Notes: generated by a model from the sequence alone, not told the origin. Counted from the first letter of the stretch, positions 1 through 8,183 are shown. The stretch is 64,000 nucleotides of DNA from Dyadobacter sp. CY345 (GCF_021502725.1 NZ_JAKFFS010000005.1:496001-560000), one strand, 5' to 3'. A program made the numbers and translations.

Positions 1-286
1 CGAAATCGACAGCATTCAGCGTGTTTACTTTCTCTACGAACCGGTCCATCTCATCGTACCAGCGCTGTGAGTCGCCTACAAAAACAACGGTCACTGTGTC
101 GTCAGCCGGGTTTGAAAAAAGTTTTGCCAGATTTTTCTCATTCAGTTGTGTCGGCGAATCGCGGTCACTGATTTGGTTGGGACTGAATTCGATTTGGTTA
201 CAGCAAGTCAGCAGTAAAACGCAAAAAATCCAATAGCGCTTAGCCCAAAAAGATGAGTTTGAATGAGAATGATCTTGACATTTCAT
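1..286 (-). CDS. Lipoprotein, probable calcineurin-like phosphoesterase (N-terminal part; runs off left edge)
   Basis: An open frame starts at ATG 286-284 and stays open for 95 codons to the window edge, so only the N-terminus is present. It has a hydrophobic export segment followed by LLLTCCNQ, a plausible lipobox, so the product is probably a lipoprotein. After a polar linker comes VTVVFVGDSQRWYDE, which resembles the first metal-binding strand of calcineurin-like phosphoesterases (a GD.Q-type start). The assignment to that family rests on this segment and is an inference. It lies 14 bases after the DoxX-like gene on the same strand, so the two may be co-transcribed. A broken paralogue with about the same 5' end lies at 2096-2483. 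Confidence 0.6.
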   Translation of the reverse strand, partial: MKCQDHSHSNSSFWAKRYWIFCVLLLTCCNQIEFSPNQISDRDSPTQLNEKNLAKLFSNPADDTVTVVFVGDSQRWYDEMDRFVEKVNTLNAVDF

Positions 287-300
287 GAGGTGAGTATCCA

Positions 301-642
301 TTATTTAAAAGGATACTTTAACCAGATCAATATCAATGGCAAAGTCAGGAAGGGAATTTCTATCAATGCCGTTTTTGTATCACCCGCTCTCAATGACAAG
401 GCCATGATCAAAACAATGGTGATGGCTGAAAATATATTGCTCAGGAAAAAGGTTTGCGGGAAAAACAGCGTCAATCCCAGGACGATCGAAAACACACCGA
501 AATACGGCATAATGGTTTCCGTAATACCCAGGTTGGCCATCATCTTCGCCTGTTCAGGGCTGGGTGGACGAAACGCGTCCCACCCGTGTTTGATACTCAG
601 CGCTGCTGAAATTAAAATGAGTATGATGCTAATGACTTTCAT
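301..642 (-). CDS. DoxX-like small membrane protein
   Basis: A 113-residue protein with four predicted membrane helices. It begins MKVISIILILISAALS, then KHGWDAF, a polar PSPEQ loop and three more hydrophobic stretches. Size, topology and the K-H-G-W-D motif fit the DoxX/DUF-type inner-membrane family common in Bacteroidota. The biochemical role of such proteins is poorly defined. The frame extends upstream to 702, but the ATG at 642 gives the usual N-terminus, while the extra 20 residues are glycine-rich and atypical. The stop lies 14 bases before the lipoprotein phosphoesterase start, suggesting an operon. Confidence 0.7.
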   Translation of the reverse strand: MKVISIILILISAALSIKHGWDAFRPPSPEQAKMMANLGITETIMPYFGVFSIVLGLTLFFPQTFFLSNIFSAITIVLIMALSLRAGDTKTALIEIPFLTLPLILIWLKYPFK

Positions 643-977
643 CTGTAATTGTTTTATGTTAAAAAAAGTTTTTTTCAAAAATCCGCCCCCAACGCAGCCC
701 ATTGCCGCCTCGTCATTTTAACAAATAGGTGTTGAAGATATAGCCCATTAGTATGGACACCGGGCATGTCACTTTATGTTAGGGATTTCTCATATTTAAA
801 ATACATCCCCGAATGGTACGGGGTGTATTCTCAAATCAACCGTACATTAAACTGACACCTACCAATTACGCGCGACCGAATACGGATAACTGCCATGAGC
901 ATCAACTGTTGGACATATACGTTACCATTACATCCCGGAAATCACACAGCACGCTATCCATGCAGCAGGCCCACATG
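643..977. other. Intergenic stretch with a weak hairpin
   Basis: No convincing gene was seen. Positions 799-829 form a near-perfect inverted repeat (AATACATCCCCG against CGGGGTGTATT, 7-base loop) that could end transcription of the AraC gene reading leftward from 1886. The rest should hold the promoter of the DoxX-like gene, but no clear -33/-7 pair was identified. Confidence 0.4.
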
Positions 978-1886
978 TCAGTTAAAGGATTGCCTGAATT
1001 CCAGTGGGCTTTGTTTTGTCTTTGCCTTAAAAAGCTTATTGAACGATTGCGAATGTTCAAAGCCCAGTGCATAGGCAACTTCGCTTACCGTTAATTCGGT
1101 CGTAGATAATTTCTCCTTGGCCTTTTCTACCAACTTTTCGTGGATATGTTGCTGGGTAGTCTGGCCGGTTAATTGCTTGAGCAAACTGCCTAGGTACTTA
1201 GTTGAAACATTAAGTTTCTCCGCAACGTTTTTAACAGTTGGCAATCCCTTAGACATCAAGTCATCGTCATTGAAATATTCGTTCAACACCGCTTCCATTC
1301 GCTCCAAAGTTCTGCTGTTGGTTATTTTTCTCGTGATAAACTGGCGCTCATAAAAACGTTGCGCATAAGTAAGCAGCAGTTCCAACTGCGCAATGATGAC
1401 ATCCTGGCTGAATTTGTCAATGTTGGATTTGTATTCGCTTTTGATGTTGGAAATAATGCCATTGACCAGGGTTTCCTCGTGGTCAGAAAGGAATAACGCC
1501 TCATTTGTTGAATAACCAAAATAATCGTAGTGCTTGATCTTTTTTGCAAGCGTGGTATTCCATAAAAAATCGGGATGGATAAAAAGCATCCAGCCTTCGA
1601 GCTTGTGCGGCACACCATTCTCTTCACCACGCAAAACCTGCCCGGGAGACATGAAGGCCATTAGTCCTTCGTCAAAATCGTATTTCTGCTGGCCATAGAT
1701 TAGTTTGTCACATCCCCTCTTCATAGAGACGACATACAGGTCAAATATGACAACATCCAATCCTGTATTATTTTTTAGCCCGGCTAAATCAATGAGGCCT
1801 ATCAACGGATGATATGGTTTCCCCAACCCCATTAGCCGATGGATTTCCGTGATGGACTGTATTCTGTAAGGTTTCTTATTTTCCAT
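978..1886 (-). CDS. AraC-family transcriptional regulator
   Basis: A 302-residue regulator. The N-terminal part (about residues 1-170) is a sensor-like domain with YDFDEGLMAFMSPGQ and GWMLFIHPDFLW, typical of Bacteroidota AraC proteins. The C-terminal 100 residues carry two helix-turn-helix motifs (VAEKLNVSTKYLGSLLK and VSEVAYALGFEHSQSFNKLF) and end in the usual P-L-E-F-R. It is clearly paralogous to the regulator at 8184-9101, ending in the same FRQSFN, and to the relic at 12033-12407. The ligand and targets are unknown. A GC-rich 14-base tandem repeat lies directly upstream of its start codon. Confidence 0.9.
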   Translation of the reverse strand: MENKKPYRIQSITEIHRLMGLGKPYHPLIGLIDLAGLKNNTGLDVVIFDLYVVSMKRGCDKLIYGQQKYDFDEGLMAFMSPGQVLRGEENGVPHKLEGWMLFIHPDFLWNTTLAKKIKHYDYFGYSTNEALFLSDHEETLVNGIISNIKSEYKSNIDKFSQDVIIAQLELLLTYAQRFYERQFITRKITNSRTLERMEAVLNEYFNDDDLMSKGLPTVKNVAEKLNVSTKYLGSLLKQLTGQTTQQHIHEKLVEKAKEKLSTTELTVSEVAYALGFEHSQSFNKLFKAKTKQSPLEFRQSFN

Positions 1887-1905
1887 ATATTAAGGTTATC
1901 AAGTT

Positions 1906-1961
1906 GAAGGCGCTCGGCTAGAGGCGCTCGGCTAGAGGCGCTCGGCTCGAGGCGCTCAACG
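1906..1961. repeat. 14-bp GC-rich tandem repeat, about four units
   Basis: The unit GAGGCGCTCGGCTA occurs as 1906-1920 (one extra base), 1921-1934, 1935-1948 and a partial fourth copy at 1949-1961. It sits 20-75 bases upstream of the AraC start codon, in its leader or promoter, and is much richer in G+C than its surroundings. The near-palindromic GAGGCGCTC core could bind protein or vary in copy number by slippage. Both ideas are inference. Confidence 0.85.
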
Positions 1962-2095
1962 TATTACCGACTAAACAACAAAGTATTCTTTTTATTTTAG
2001 ACTACGGTTTTGCAATGTTTTATTTTTTTAAATTCTGGATTTCCATACCTTAACAACACGGCTGGAATAAGCCGGCTTGCAAATTTCCATTTGTT

Positions 2096-2483
2096 TCATA
2101 TTTTGTTATTGCAAAGTTCATCAGTTTTCAGATATTGGTTGTAGCCAAAATGCCCAATCTTGTAGTCAAAAGAGTAGATGTTGCTGTCCTGATCGTTTTT
2201 TGTGACATCGAAGACCGTTTTGGATCTTTCAAAATATTCGCGTTTGTTATAACCAATAACTCAAGTTTCGCAAATGCTAAGCCAATGTTCTCCGCTTGTA
2301 CCAGATTGCTAAACACTTTGAGGGGCTTTCGCCGAAAGAATTCATTGGTTAGCCGGCTTTGAAAAAAGTTTTGCCAGATTTCTCTCATTCAGTTGCGTGG
2401 GTGAATCCCGTTTGCTAGTCTGGTTGGGACTGACTTCGAACTGATTACAGCCAGTCAGCAGATGGAAAAGGATATTTTTTCAT
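2096..2483 (-). pseudogene. Degraded lipoprotein phosphoesterase (internally deleted paralogue of 1-286)
   Basis: Read leftward, an ATG at 2483 overlaps the TonB receptor stop (ATGA), then a one-base frameshift leads into HLLTGCNQFEVSPNQ, a good lipobox and a close match to the product of 1-286. The match continues through SPTQLNERNLAKLFSKPA to a stop at 2342-2344. The middle of the gene is missing. C-terminal coding sequence follows, again frameshifted: GLAFAKLEL, then GYNKREYFERSKTVFDV and YNQYLKTDELCNNK, ending at 2096. It therefore has both ends but no phosphoesterase core. The coupled start suggests it was once the second gene of the TonB receptor operon. Confidence 0.75.
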
Positions 2484-4891
2484 AATTCCACTCGTACGCC
2501 GAATGTAGGAAATACCCCTAATCCAAGATTGAAAACATTGCCTGTTTCGGGTATGTAAATTTCGGAGTTCACATTAAAGCGGTTGGAGACATTAACGAGA
2601 TCAACAAAAGCTGAAAACACACCCCACTTCGTAAGAACATTATAATCCGCTCTTAGATCCAGGCTGATAAAATCCGGTAGCCTGTCTCCGTTTACCTGCG
2701 TGATTTCCTGTCCGTATTTTTGATTGTCCGGATTGCCCAGTACATCAGGATGAATTATAAATGCATCTGTTGGCCGGCCTGTGCTGTACCTGAATTTTCC
2801 CGAGAAAATCCACTTGTCGCTTGGCTTATAACTTCCCAAAATACTTATCGTATGCGGTATATTAAAAGCATAATCGTATTCGCCCAAGCCATTGTTATCG
2901 TTCCTTTTGCTTTCCATAAATGAATAGCCAAGCTGTCCATAGTATTTACTCGAAAGCCGTTTTGTAAGGCTGAAATCCGCTCCGTATGCGTATCCATCAC
3001 CATCGTTGGTCAGATAGCTTTCTACCCTGTTGGGCTGGACAATGACATCATCGAATCTCTTGTGCCAGCCCTCAGCGACAAATTTCCAATCGTTTGCGAT
3101 CTGAAACTTATATCCCAGAATTGATTGAAACGAGCGTTCATTCCAAATGGTATTGCCGCTGGACTGCCCGGCCACATTGGTATAGGCTGCATCCTGGTAA
3201 TAAATCCCGGTAGCAAAATTCAGACTTTGCCTTTCACTCACCGCATAGCTGCCGCTCAATCTTGGAGACAAAGTGTGCTGCCCGGTAAACCCGGTATAAT
3301 CGTACCGCACACCCGGATTAAGCGTAAAGCGGTTCGACAGTCTCCATGACAGCGTCACATAACCCGACCCATTGAAGGCACTGCCGTCGTATCTGGAATT
3401 GTAAAGGGCAGGGTCAAGTATCTGGTAATAGCGCGGAGAATTTGTATTAATGTCTCTGGTGCGCAGTGTAAATATCGTATCAGTCTGGAATAGCCTTCTT
3501 TCATAATCCAGATTTACCATCATTGCGTCCACTCCCGCAGTGAGGATTAGTTTATCGAAGTTTTTTGTGTAAATAGATCGATATCCTACCTCCTGCTGGT
3601 TGTTTTGGATACGCCTTAAATTCGCAACATATCCCCGGTGCAACGGATCCACAACTACTCCTTCCGAATCAACCGAAGGATTATATCGTCCAAAATTGTT
3701 ATCCAGCCTCGATGATCGGTAATAGAGCACATTTTTGAGATAGCTTTTGGAATCAAGCAGTGTTTGCAAGTTGACACCGACCATCACATTGCTGCTTTGA
3801 TGGTTCCATAGCGCGGTCCCGGTGCTGTTATCATCATTGAGATTCACGCCTGCTTCTACATCATCTATGGTTCGGGAAGGACTTTCGGGATTATACATCG
3901 CTATGACCGAAAGCTTATTCCGTACGTTGATTTGCGTGGTAGATTTTACCATATAGTCGCCCAAAGTGATCGTATTGGCATTTTGGCCCAGCAAATTGAG
4001 TAGCATTCCAAAGTTGAGGTAACGGCCTGAGGCAAAAATGCTTGTTTTTTTCGAAACGGGCCCGTCAGCGATAAGCGTGGCACCCAGCAAATCAAACTGC
4101 CCGCTGAACGACCAGCTTTCCTTGTTGCCCTCCTTGACACCCAGACTCAGGTAGGAAGATGACCGACGCCCAAACGCCGCATCAAAACCGCCATTCTGGA
4201 ACTGTACATTGTCGATTACCCTGGGGGCGAAAATGCTAAATCTGCCGCCATTCGGATCATTGAAGCCTGAATTAATACCTTCTGCCTCCAAATGCGAAAG
4301 ATTAAACATCGGAATGTCGTCGACCATATATACATTGTCCTGCGTCCCCTGGCCTCTTGCAGCAATAGCTGAAAATTGGGAACCACCACTGACCACACCC
4401 GGCAGAAACGAGAGCGCACGCATGATGTCGCCCTGAGCGCCAGGATTGCGGAAGATTTCTTCGCGGGACAGGGAGTACGAAGAAACCGGTGTCAACGGAT
4501 TCATTTCGCCACTAAACCCCTTCACGGTAACTCCGCTCAGCACGGACACATCTTCCAGCAACTCTATTTCCGAATAGTAAGTCTTGTTACTGGTGATAAT
4601 AATTTCGCTGATGATTTTTTTTTGGAAACCGACGGAGGAGATCGTTACCGAATGAGCACCAACGGGTATATCATTGATGGAAAATACACCGGATGTGTCC
4701 GTTACAGCTCCTTGTTTAAGATCATCGATATACACGTTGGCACCTATGAGGGGCTGCTTTGTTGCTTTTTCAATAACTTTACCTTTCAGATTTCCGGATG
4801 ACTGAGCAAACGATAAGAAGCTGGCCATACTCATGAGCAAGCTTAATACAATGAAGCGATTTGGGAGATTTGCGTTGTTCATAACACTCAT
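2480..4891 (-). CDS. TonB-dependent outer-membrane receptor with carboxypeptidase-regulatory N-terminal domain
   Basis: An 803-residue protein: signal peptide (about residues 4-30, ending SFAQ), a carboxypeptidase-regulatory-like beta-sandwich (about 33-115, GKVIEKATKQPLIGANVYI), a plug domain (about 125-240, with RGQGTQDNVYMVDDIP) and a TonB-type barrel to the C-terminus. Such receptors import ligands too large for porins using TonB energy. The substrate cannot be told from sequence. No SusD partner is present, so it is not a SusCD pair. ATG codons at 4891 and 4882 are both possible starts. The gene is divergent from a LytS/LytTR pair and is followed by a broken phosphoesterase gene with an overlapping start, so regulation by the neighbouring LytTR protein is plausible. 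Confidence 0.92.
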   Translation of the reverse strand: MSVMNNANLPNRFIVLSLLMSMASFLSFAQSSGNLKGKVIEKATKQPLIGANVYIDDLKQGAVTDTSGVFSINDIPVGAHSVTISSVGFQKKIISEIIITSNKTYYSEIELLEDVSVLSGVTVKGFSGEMNPLTPVSSYSLSREEIFRNPGAQGDIMRALSFLPGVVSGGSQFSAIAARGQGTQDNVYMVDDIPMFNLSHLEAEGINSGFNDPNGGRFSIFAPRVIDNVQFQNGGFDAAFGRRSSSYLSLGVKEGNKESWSFSGQFDLLGATLIADGPVSKKTSIFASGRYLNFGMLLNLLGQNANTITLGDYMVKSTTQINVRNKLSVIAMYNPESPSRTIDDVEAGVNLNDDNSTGTALWNHQSSNVMVGVNLQTLLDSKSYLKNVLYYRSSRLDNNFGRYNPSVDSEGVVVDPLHRGYVANLRRIQNNQQEVGYRSIYTKNFDKLILTAGVDAMMVNLDYERRLFQTDTIFTLRTRDINTNSPRYYQILDPALYNSRYDGSAFNGSGYVTLSWRLSNRFTLNPGVRYDYTGFTGQHTLSPRLSGSYAVSERQSLNFATGIYYQDAAYTNVAGQSSGNTIWNERSFQSILGYKFQIANDWKFVAEGWHKRFDDVIVQPNRVESYLTNDGDGYAYGADFSLTKRLSSKYYGQLGYSFMESKRNDNNGLGEYDYAFNIPHTISILGSYKPSDKWIFSGKFRYSTGRPTDAFIIHPDVLGNPDNQKYGQEITQVNGDRLPDFISLDLRADYNVLTKWGVFSAFVDLVNVSNRFNVNSEIYIPETGNVFNLGLGVFPTFGVRVEL

Positions 4892-4919
4892 GTTTTAATT
4901 TATTTTTCAGTGATGAATG

Positions 4920-4927
4920 TAAAAGTA
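4920..4927 (-). promoter_or_regulatory. Candidate -7 element of the TonB receptor promoter
   Basis: On the minus strand this reads TACTTTTA, one base from the Bacteroidota -7 consensus TAnnTTTG, and lies about 30 bases before the start codon. No clean -33 TTTG was identified. The candidate operator at 4962-4992 begins 35 bases upstream of it. Confidence 0.35.
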
Positions 4928-4961
4928 GATGCGACAATCCGGCCATTTTTGGAATTTATAC

Positions 4962-4992
4962 CAAACCGGTTAGCTTTTATAGCAAATCGGTT
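4962..4992. promoter_or_regulatory. Direct repeat CAAAYCGGTT, candidate LytTR operator
   Basis: CAAACCGGTT (4962-4971) is repeated as CAAATCGGTT (4983-4992). The copies are 21 bases apart, two helical turns. LytTR-domain regulators typically bind two imperfect direct repeats with this periodicity just upstream of the promoter. The pair lies between the TonB receptor and the LytS/LytTR operon. The half-sites only partly fit the published LytTR consensus, so the assignment rests mainly on spacing and position. Confidence 0.5.
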
Positions 4993-5102
4993 TTCTTGCA
5001 AAAAGGATTGGAAAAACTGCATAAAGTACACTCTTTGTGTGGGTTTGATCTAATAGTTAGTGCCTTTTGTATAAAATCGGCAGACCGACGGGCATTCCGT
5101 TT

Positions 5103-5110
5103 TACTTTTG
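5103..5110 (+). promoter_or_regulatory. Candidate -7 element of the LytS/LytTR operon
   Basis: TACTTTTG matches the Bacteroidota -7 consensus TAnnTTTG exactly and lies 20 bases before the ATG at 5131. A TTTG upstream (5066-5069) is too far away to be a normal -33 element, so the -33 box is unresolved. Confidence 0.45.
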
Positions 5111-5130
5111 TTTACTTTAAGAAATAAGAT

Positions 5131-6183
5131 ATGGGTAATTCAGCAGATCATGCAATGATGACAAGAGATTGGGTATTTAGAGGTTTTGTATCTGATCAAT
5201 ACAGGATTTTCCGGCATTTTACACTGATCTTTCTCATCGTTTTGGTCATGTTCAACAGCCAGCCACAGTTTGTTGAGCCGATCATGACGATTGTCCGTAT
5301 TTCACTCATCCTGATGTTTGTTCTTTTATTTTATACAAACATGTATTGGCTCGTACCGCGATTTTTATTTAAGGATCAATATTTAACTTATGTATTATCG
5401 GTTCTGGTCATTATAGCTGTAATAGCCTTTATTTATTTTTCCAGTTGGAAAATTTTGGGTGCATACAGAAGAGCTGATGCATACAAAGAGGCCGCAGGAA
5501 TATTTTCGTTATCCTTTATAGTGCTTGTACTGATGATGTCCTCGACAGCCATAAAATTATTTCAGCGCTCCTTGAAAGACAGTATACGAATCAATGAGTT
5601 GGAAAAAACAACGATGCGATCGGAATTAGAGCAGTTAAAAAATCAGATCAATCCCCATTTCTTGTTTAATATGCTCAATAATGCGAACGTTCTCACCCAA
5701 AAAGATCCTTTAAAAGCATCCCAGGTGCTGATGAAGTTGAGTGATTTGCTTCGGTATCAATTGTACGATAGTGCCAGAACCAGTGTGCTCCTTACCGGGG
5801 ATATTCATTTTTTGGAGGACTTTCTGAATCTGGAACAGATTCGAAGGGATAATTTTGACTATCTCGTTTCTAAGCAAGGCGATTTAAGCGGAGTCCAGAT
5901 CGCGCCTTTACTGCTTATCCCCTTTGTTGAGAATGCGATAAAACACAATGCTGACCAGGAAAAAAGGTCGTACGTGCATTTGTATTTTGACGTACATAAT
6001 GGAGAGTTGAGTTTTAAGTGCGTCAACTCAAAGCCCCACGTCAAACTGACTAAAAACGAAGTTGGAGGATTAGGATTGGCTAATGTAAAGCGAAGACTGG
6101 AATTAATTTATCCAGGTAAACATGCCCTGCAAATAATAGATAATCCTGATACATATTTAGTAATATTAACCCTCAGCATATGA
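5131..6183 (+). CDS. LytS-type sensor histidine kinase
   Basis: A 350-residue inner-membrane kinase. Four hydrophobic segments occupy about residues 25-150. A short coiled segment leads to the His_kinase domain with NQINPHFLFN, where His176 is the likely phosphoacceptor. A HATPase domain follows with VENAIKHNADQ (N box) and GGLGLANVKRRLEL (G box). This is the usual Bacteroidota four-helix sensor without a periplasmic domain. Its stop overlaps the start of the response-regulator gene by four bases (ATGA), so the two are translationally coupled and form a two-component system. It is divergent from the TonB receptor, its most likely target. The stimulus is unknown. Confidence 0.93.
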   Translation: MGNSADHAMMTRDWVFRGFVSDQYRIFRHFTLIFLIVLVMFNSQPQFVEPIMTIVRISLILMFVLLFYTNMYWLVPRFLFKDQYLTYVLSVLVIIAVIAFIYFSSWKILGAYRRADAYKEAAGIFSLSFIVLVLMMSSTAIKLFQRSLKDSIRINELEKTTMRSELEQLKNQINPHFLFNMLNNANVLTQKDPLKASQVLMKLSDLLRYQLYDSARTSVLLTGDIHFLEDFLNLEQIRRDNFDYLVSKQGDLSGVQIAPLLLIPFVENAIKHNADQEKRSYVHLYFDVHNGELSFKCVNSKPHVKLTKNEVGGLGLANVKRRLELIYPGKHALQIIDNPDTYLVILTLSI

Positions 6184-6905
6184 CCTGTATAATAGTAGAC
6201 GATGAACCTTTGGCACGGGAGGCCATTCAGATATTGCTGAGTAAGATTAAGGGGCTCCAGCTTATAGGCAATTTTAGCAATGCCAACTCAGCGTCCCTAT
6301 TTTTAGAGGAAAACTCAATAGATCTGATCTTCCTGGACATCCAGATGCCTGGAACCAATGGAATTGATTTTGCGAAAACCATACCTGGAAAAACACTTGT
6401 AATCTTTACCACCGCTTACAGCGAATTTGCACTGGATAGTTATGATGTAGAAGCCATTGACTATTTGATCAAGCCAGTTCGGCTTGAACGGTTTCAGAAA
6501 GCCGTGGAAAAAGCGCAATCTTATTTAAAGCTTCTATCCATTGATCACTCTGGCAACAATATTGAATCTATTGCCTCCGACTTTTTCTTTGTACGGGCAG
6601 ACCGAAGAACGTTTAAAGTATACTTCAAGGATATCTTATTTGTTGAAGGTCTGAAAGATTACGTTATCCTGCAAACACAGGAAAACAAGATCATCACGGC
6701 AATGAATATCAAAACGATTCATGAGCAACTGCCTCCAAAGCTTTTTGTAAGAACCAGCAAATCTCATATCATCAACGTCCAGCATATCACTTCCTTTGAT
6801 AACAATACGGTTTACATTCAAAAAAGTGAAATCCCCATTGGGGATGTATACCGGAGTTATTTCTTTGAAGAGTTCGTTGCGAAAAAATTAATAGGCAGGA
6901 AGTAG
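6180..6905 (+). CDS. LytTR-family response regulator
   Basis: A 241-residue protein. The receiver domain (1-120) has the acidic pair Asp7/Asp8, phosphoacceptor Asp53 in FLDIQMPG, the TTAYSEFAL segment and conserved Lys in YLIKPV. The C-terminal LytTR DNA-binding domain (about 135-235) contains VEGLKDYVILQT, FVRTSKSHIIN and the late IPIGDVYR segment. It is the cognate partner of the kinase overlapping its start. LytTR proteins bind paired direct repeats, and such a repeat lies at 4962-4992 upstream of both the TonB receptor and this operon, so autoregulation and receptor control are reasonable inferences. Confidence 0.95.
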   Translation: MTCIIVDDEPLAREAIQILLSKIKGLQLIGNFSNANSASLFLEENSIDLIFLDIQMPGTNGIDFAKTIPGKTLVIFTTAYSEFALDSYDVEAIDYLIKPVRLERFQKAVEKAQSYLKLLSIDHSGNNIESIASDFFFVRADRRTFKVYFKDILFVEGLKDYVILQTQENKIITAMNIKTIHEQLPPKLFVRTSKSHIINVQHITSFDNNTVYIQKSEIPIGDVYRSYFFEEFVAKKLIGRK

Positions 6906-6906
6906 G

Positions 6907-7017
6907 TTCACTGATGATTTTACAACAATTCCTTTCAGCTACAACATTGCGAAATTTAGCTACAAGCATGATCCGAGTGCTGATGAACTTTGCATAAACA
7001 AATATCAAAGCAAGTGA
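6907..7017 (+). pseudogene. C-terminal relic related to the phosphoesterase pseudogene at 2096-2483
   Basis: Just after the LytTR stop, in another frame, 36 codons encode PFSYNIAKFSYK and SADELCINKYQSK followed by a stop. This aligns with the C-terminus of the relic at 2096-2483 (SFDYKIGHFGYN, TDELCNNK), sharing F-Y-I-F-Y and D-E-L-C-N-K in order. No start codon or upstream domain is present, so it is only a gene tail. It implies that a second phosphoesterase-type gene once lay to the right of the two-component operon. Confidence 0.55.
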
Positions 7018-7372
7018 CTTATCACTGTTACGATAAATAAAAATATGTTCAAATCAAATTTGCAGATACAGGACAAGGAAATAGCGTTAGCCGATGGAGT
7101 ATAAAATTTGATACAACATGAAGATAATAAGTACGGTATTAATTTTTGTCAGTTCGACGGCATCTACATATGATAAGGCATTTTATTGTATCACTGAGTG
7201 GAAGTTTTTCCAGCGGGTAAGCCAATTCAGCAGTATCAACTTTCGCATTTAATTTCAAGCTTCGTTTAACTGAATAGATTTTAGTATTTCAAACACTACA
7301 AACCGCAATTTGAGCACTTTTGTCAGGATTGTCTTTCAGAAATTTGTATTGTAAATTTAAAGATAAACAAAA
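7018..7372. other. Intergenic stretch with a possible DoxX-like gene start
   Basis: From ATG 7118 a 44-codon frame begins MKIISTVLIFVSSTAS, which resembles the N-terminus of the DoxX-like protein at 301-642 (MKVISIILILISAALS). It then loses similarity and stops at about 7252, so it may be a relic. On the minus strand around 7190-7262 a short open segment (AKVDTAELAYPLEKLPL) looks protein-like but could not be assigned. The last 100 bases should contain the promoter of the downstream dehydrogenase gene. Confidence 0.35.
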
Positions 7373-8167
7373 ATGAAAGTAACATTGATAACAGGTGCAT
7401 CAGGCGGCATTGGCGAGGCTTTGGCGTATCAATTGGCAGAAAAAAAACATAACTTACTGTTAGTAGCCCGTAACGAAGAAAAGTTGAAACAGCTTTGTGC
7501 AGAATTATCTCTTAAAAATGGGATTACCGCCCAGTATATAGTGGCTGATCTGAGCAAACCCGACGCTGCAAAATTGGTTTTTGAAGAAAGTAATAATAGA
7601 AATTTTTCTGTAACGCTGTTAGTAAATAATGCGGGAATTGGTTCGAGCGGCGAGTTTTCAAAAAACAACCTGCAATTAGAGCTGGATATGTTGCAATTGA
7701 ACAATGCCTCATTGGTGGCTCTTTGTCATTTGTTTTTGCCCGATATGATAAAAAATAAAAATGGAAGTATTATCAATGTCGCCTCATTAGCAGCTTTTTT
7801 CCCCAGTCCATATATGGCCGTTTATGCAGCTTCCAAGGTCTTTGTTCGTTCGTTTACGGAGGCACTTACACAAGAGTGTAAACCATATGGAATAAAGGTC
7901 ATGTTGTTTAATCCTGGTTTTACCAGTACAAATTTTATGAATACCACAGCTAATGATAACGCCTGGGGCAAGGTTCTTACCGAAGGTGCTTATACGCAAA
8001 CTTCGGATCAGGTGGCTACCGAAATGATACAAGCCTGGGAGAAGAAAAAATCATTTCATGTATCTGGCAGAATGAATGCCATATTGATAAAAATAGGAGG
8101 ATTAATTCCTAACTCACTGATAGCAAAATTATTTGCCGATAGTAAAAGAAAAAAAATGAAGCTATAA
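7373..8167 (+). CDS. Short-chain dehydrogenase/reductase
   Basis: A 264-residue classical SDR. The N-terminal Rossmann fold begins VTLITGASGGIGEALA (TGxxxGxG cofactor motif), followed by LVNNAGIG. The catalytic set is Ser in INVASLAAF with Tyr and Lys in YAASK. The substrate is unknown. SDRs of this form reduce or oxidise alcohols and carbonyls with NAD(P)H. The gene lies 16 bases before an AraC regulator gene on the same strand, so the pair is probably one operon, with the regulator controlling it. The ATG is preceded by an A-rich leader typical of Bacteroidota. Confidence 0.92.
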   Translation: MKVTLITGASGGIGEALAYQLAEKKHNLLLVARNEEKLKQLCAELSLKNGITAQYIVADLSKPDAAKLVFEESNNRNFSVTLLVNNAGIGSSGEFSKNNLQLELDMLQLNNASLVALCHLFLPDMIKNKNGSIINVASLAAFFPSPYMAVYAASKVFVRSFTEALTQECKPYGIKVMLFNPGFTSTNFMNTTANDNAWGKVLTEGAYTQTSDQVATEMIQAWEKKKSFHVSGRMNAILIKIGGLIPNSLIAKLFADSKRKKMKL

Positions 8168-8183
8168 TTGAGCAAATACAGCC

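Noticed and set aside
263-721. Long plus-strand frame across the DoxX-like gene
   Set aside because: It is antisense to a well-formed four-helix membrane protein and has no family features. The minus-strand reading explains the sequence.
1906-1961. CRISPR-like array
   Set aside because: The repeat unit is 14 bases with no spacers between copies, so it is a simple tandem repeat.
4376-4801. 141-residue plus-strand frame inside the TonB receptor gene
   Set aside because: It is antisense to the receptor N-terminal domains and has no recognisable domain.
7190-7262. Protein-like minus-strand segment AKVDTAELAYPLEKLPL
   Set aside because: It resembles dehydrogenase C-terminal wording, but there is no match that can be defended and no flanking gene.
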